A stretch of DNA of 6,291 nt from an uncultured Ruminococcus sp. (GTDB taxonomy: Bacteria > Bacillota > Clostridia > Oscillospirales > Ruminococcaceae): assembly GCA_937898375.1 (NCBI GenBank), contig CALEJX010000253.1, positions 1 through 6,291 of the forward strand, given 5' to 3'. The notes below the pieces were generated by a model. That model had not been told where the DNA came from. It saw only the letters and a list, made by a program, of their open reading frames with translations, and did no database searches. This document shows positions 6,118 through 6,291 of the stretch, piece by piece; within the stretch, counting starts at the first letter, position 1, and every line of letters begins with the position of its first letter. A program made the translations under genes and the position numbers.

Positions 6118-6291
6118 ATGGAAAAAATGCTTGTCAGCCCTTCACCTCAGATAAGGGATAATATTTCTACCTCTAAGGTGATGACCCATGTGCTTGTGGC
6201 GCTTTGCCCTGCACTTGCAATGTCTGCCTATGTTTTCGGCGGACGTGCGCTCATGCTCACAGGCTTCTGCATGATAACGGCGCTTATATGG
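6118..6291 (+). CDS. rnfD: Rnf electron transport complex subunit RnfD, N-terminal part (cut by right edge)
   Basis: Only the first 58 codons are in the window, and the frame is open to the last base. The start MEKMLVSPSPQIRDNIST followed by KVMTHVLVALCPAL and a YVFGG turn matches the N-terminus of RnfD (related to NqrB), where a conserved 'SPSPHIR' precedes the first membrane helix. Here Gln replaces the usual His. Hydrophobic segments begin at about residues 23-40 and 45-58. RnfD is an integral membrane subunit that in known Rnf complexes carries a covalently bound FMN; the attachment motif would lie downstream of the window. The preceding rnfC, the strong ribosome binding site and the upstream apbE all support the call. 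Confidence 0.93.
   Translation, partial: MEKMLVSPSPQIRDNISTSKVMTHVLVALCPALAMSAYVFGGRALMLTGFCMITALIW

Overview
The window looks like chromosomal DNA of an anaerobic clostridial Firmicute, probably of the Ruminococcus/Oscillospiraceae type. This is inferred from a Ger(x)C-type spore germination protein, an Rnf complex gene cluster, strong GGAGG ribosome binding sites, AT-rich intergenic regions with near-consensus sigma-A promoter elements, and codon use rich in ctt, ata and aag. No mobile elements, CRISPR arrays, rRNA or tRNA genes were seen.

Layout. Positions 1-588 hold the 3' part of a Ger(x)C-type germination gene, cut by the left edge. It converges with, and overlaps by 20 bases, a leftward three-gene operon (2949 down to 569): a histidine phosphatase of the phosphoglycerate mutase superfamily, a multi-pass membrane protein resembling DUF975 with a TTG start, and an RluA-family pseudouridine synthase that starts inside the stop codon of the membrane protein gene (ATGA overlap). 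An AT-rich divergent region (2950-3123) separates this operon from a rightward block: an XRE-family regulator, an exported ApbE-type FMN transferase, rnfC, and the first 58 codons of rnfD, cut by the right edge.

How the genes work together. Rnf is a membrane complex that couples electron transfer from reduced ferredoxin to NAD+ with ion pumping. RnfC is its Fe-S/NADH-binding peripheral subunit and RnfD is an integral subunit. ApbE-family enzymes attach FMN covalently to Rnf subunits, so apbE directly upstream of rnfC fits as the maturation enzyme for the complex. The XRE gene lies 55 bases upstream of apbE with no clear terminator between them, which makes it a candidate local regulator or at least a co-transcribed neighbour. 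The leftward genes have no evident functional link to Rnf.

No clearly new biological system is visible. The best leads are the possible XRE control of apbE-rnf through repeated TTTCACTT-type motifs and a possible stem that covers the apbE ribosome binding site, the cysteine-rich exported ApbE with a changed glycine motif, and the germination gene at the left edge. Three annotated starts (rluA, xre, rnfC) are shorter than the longest open frames, on ribosome binding site evidence.
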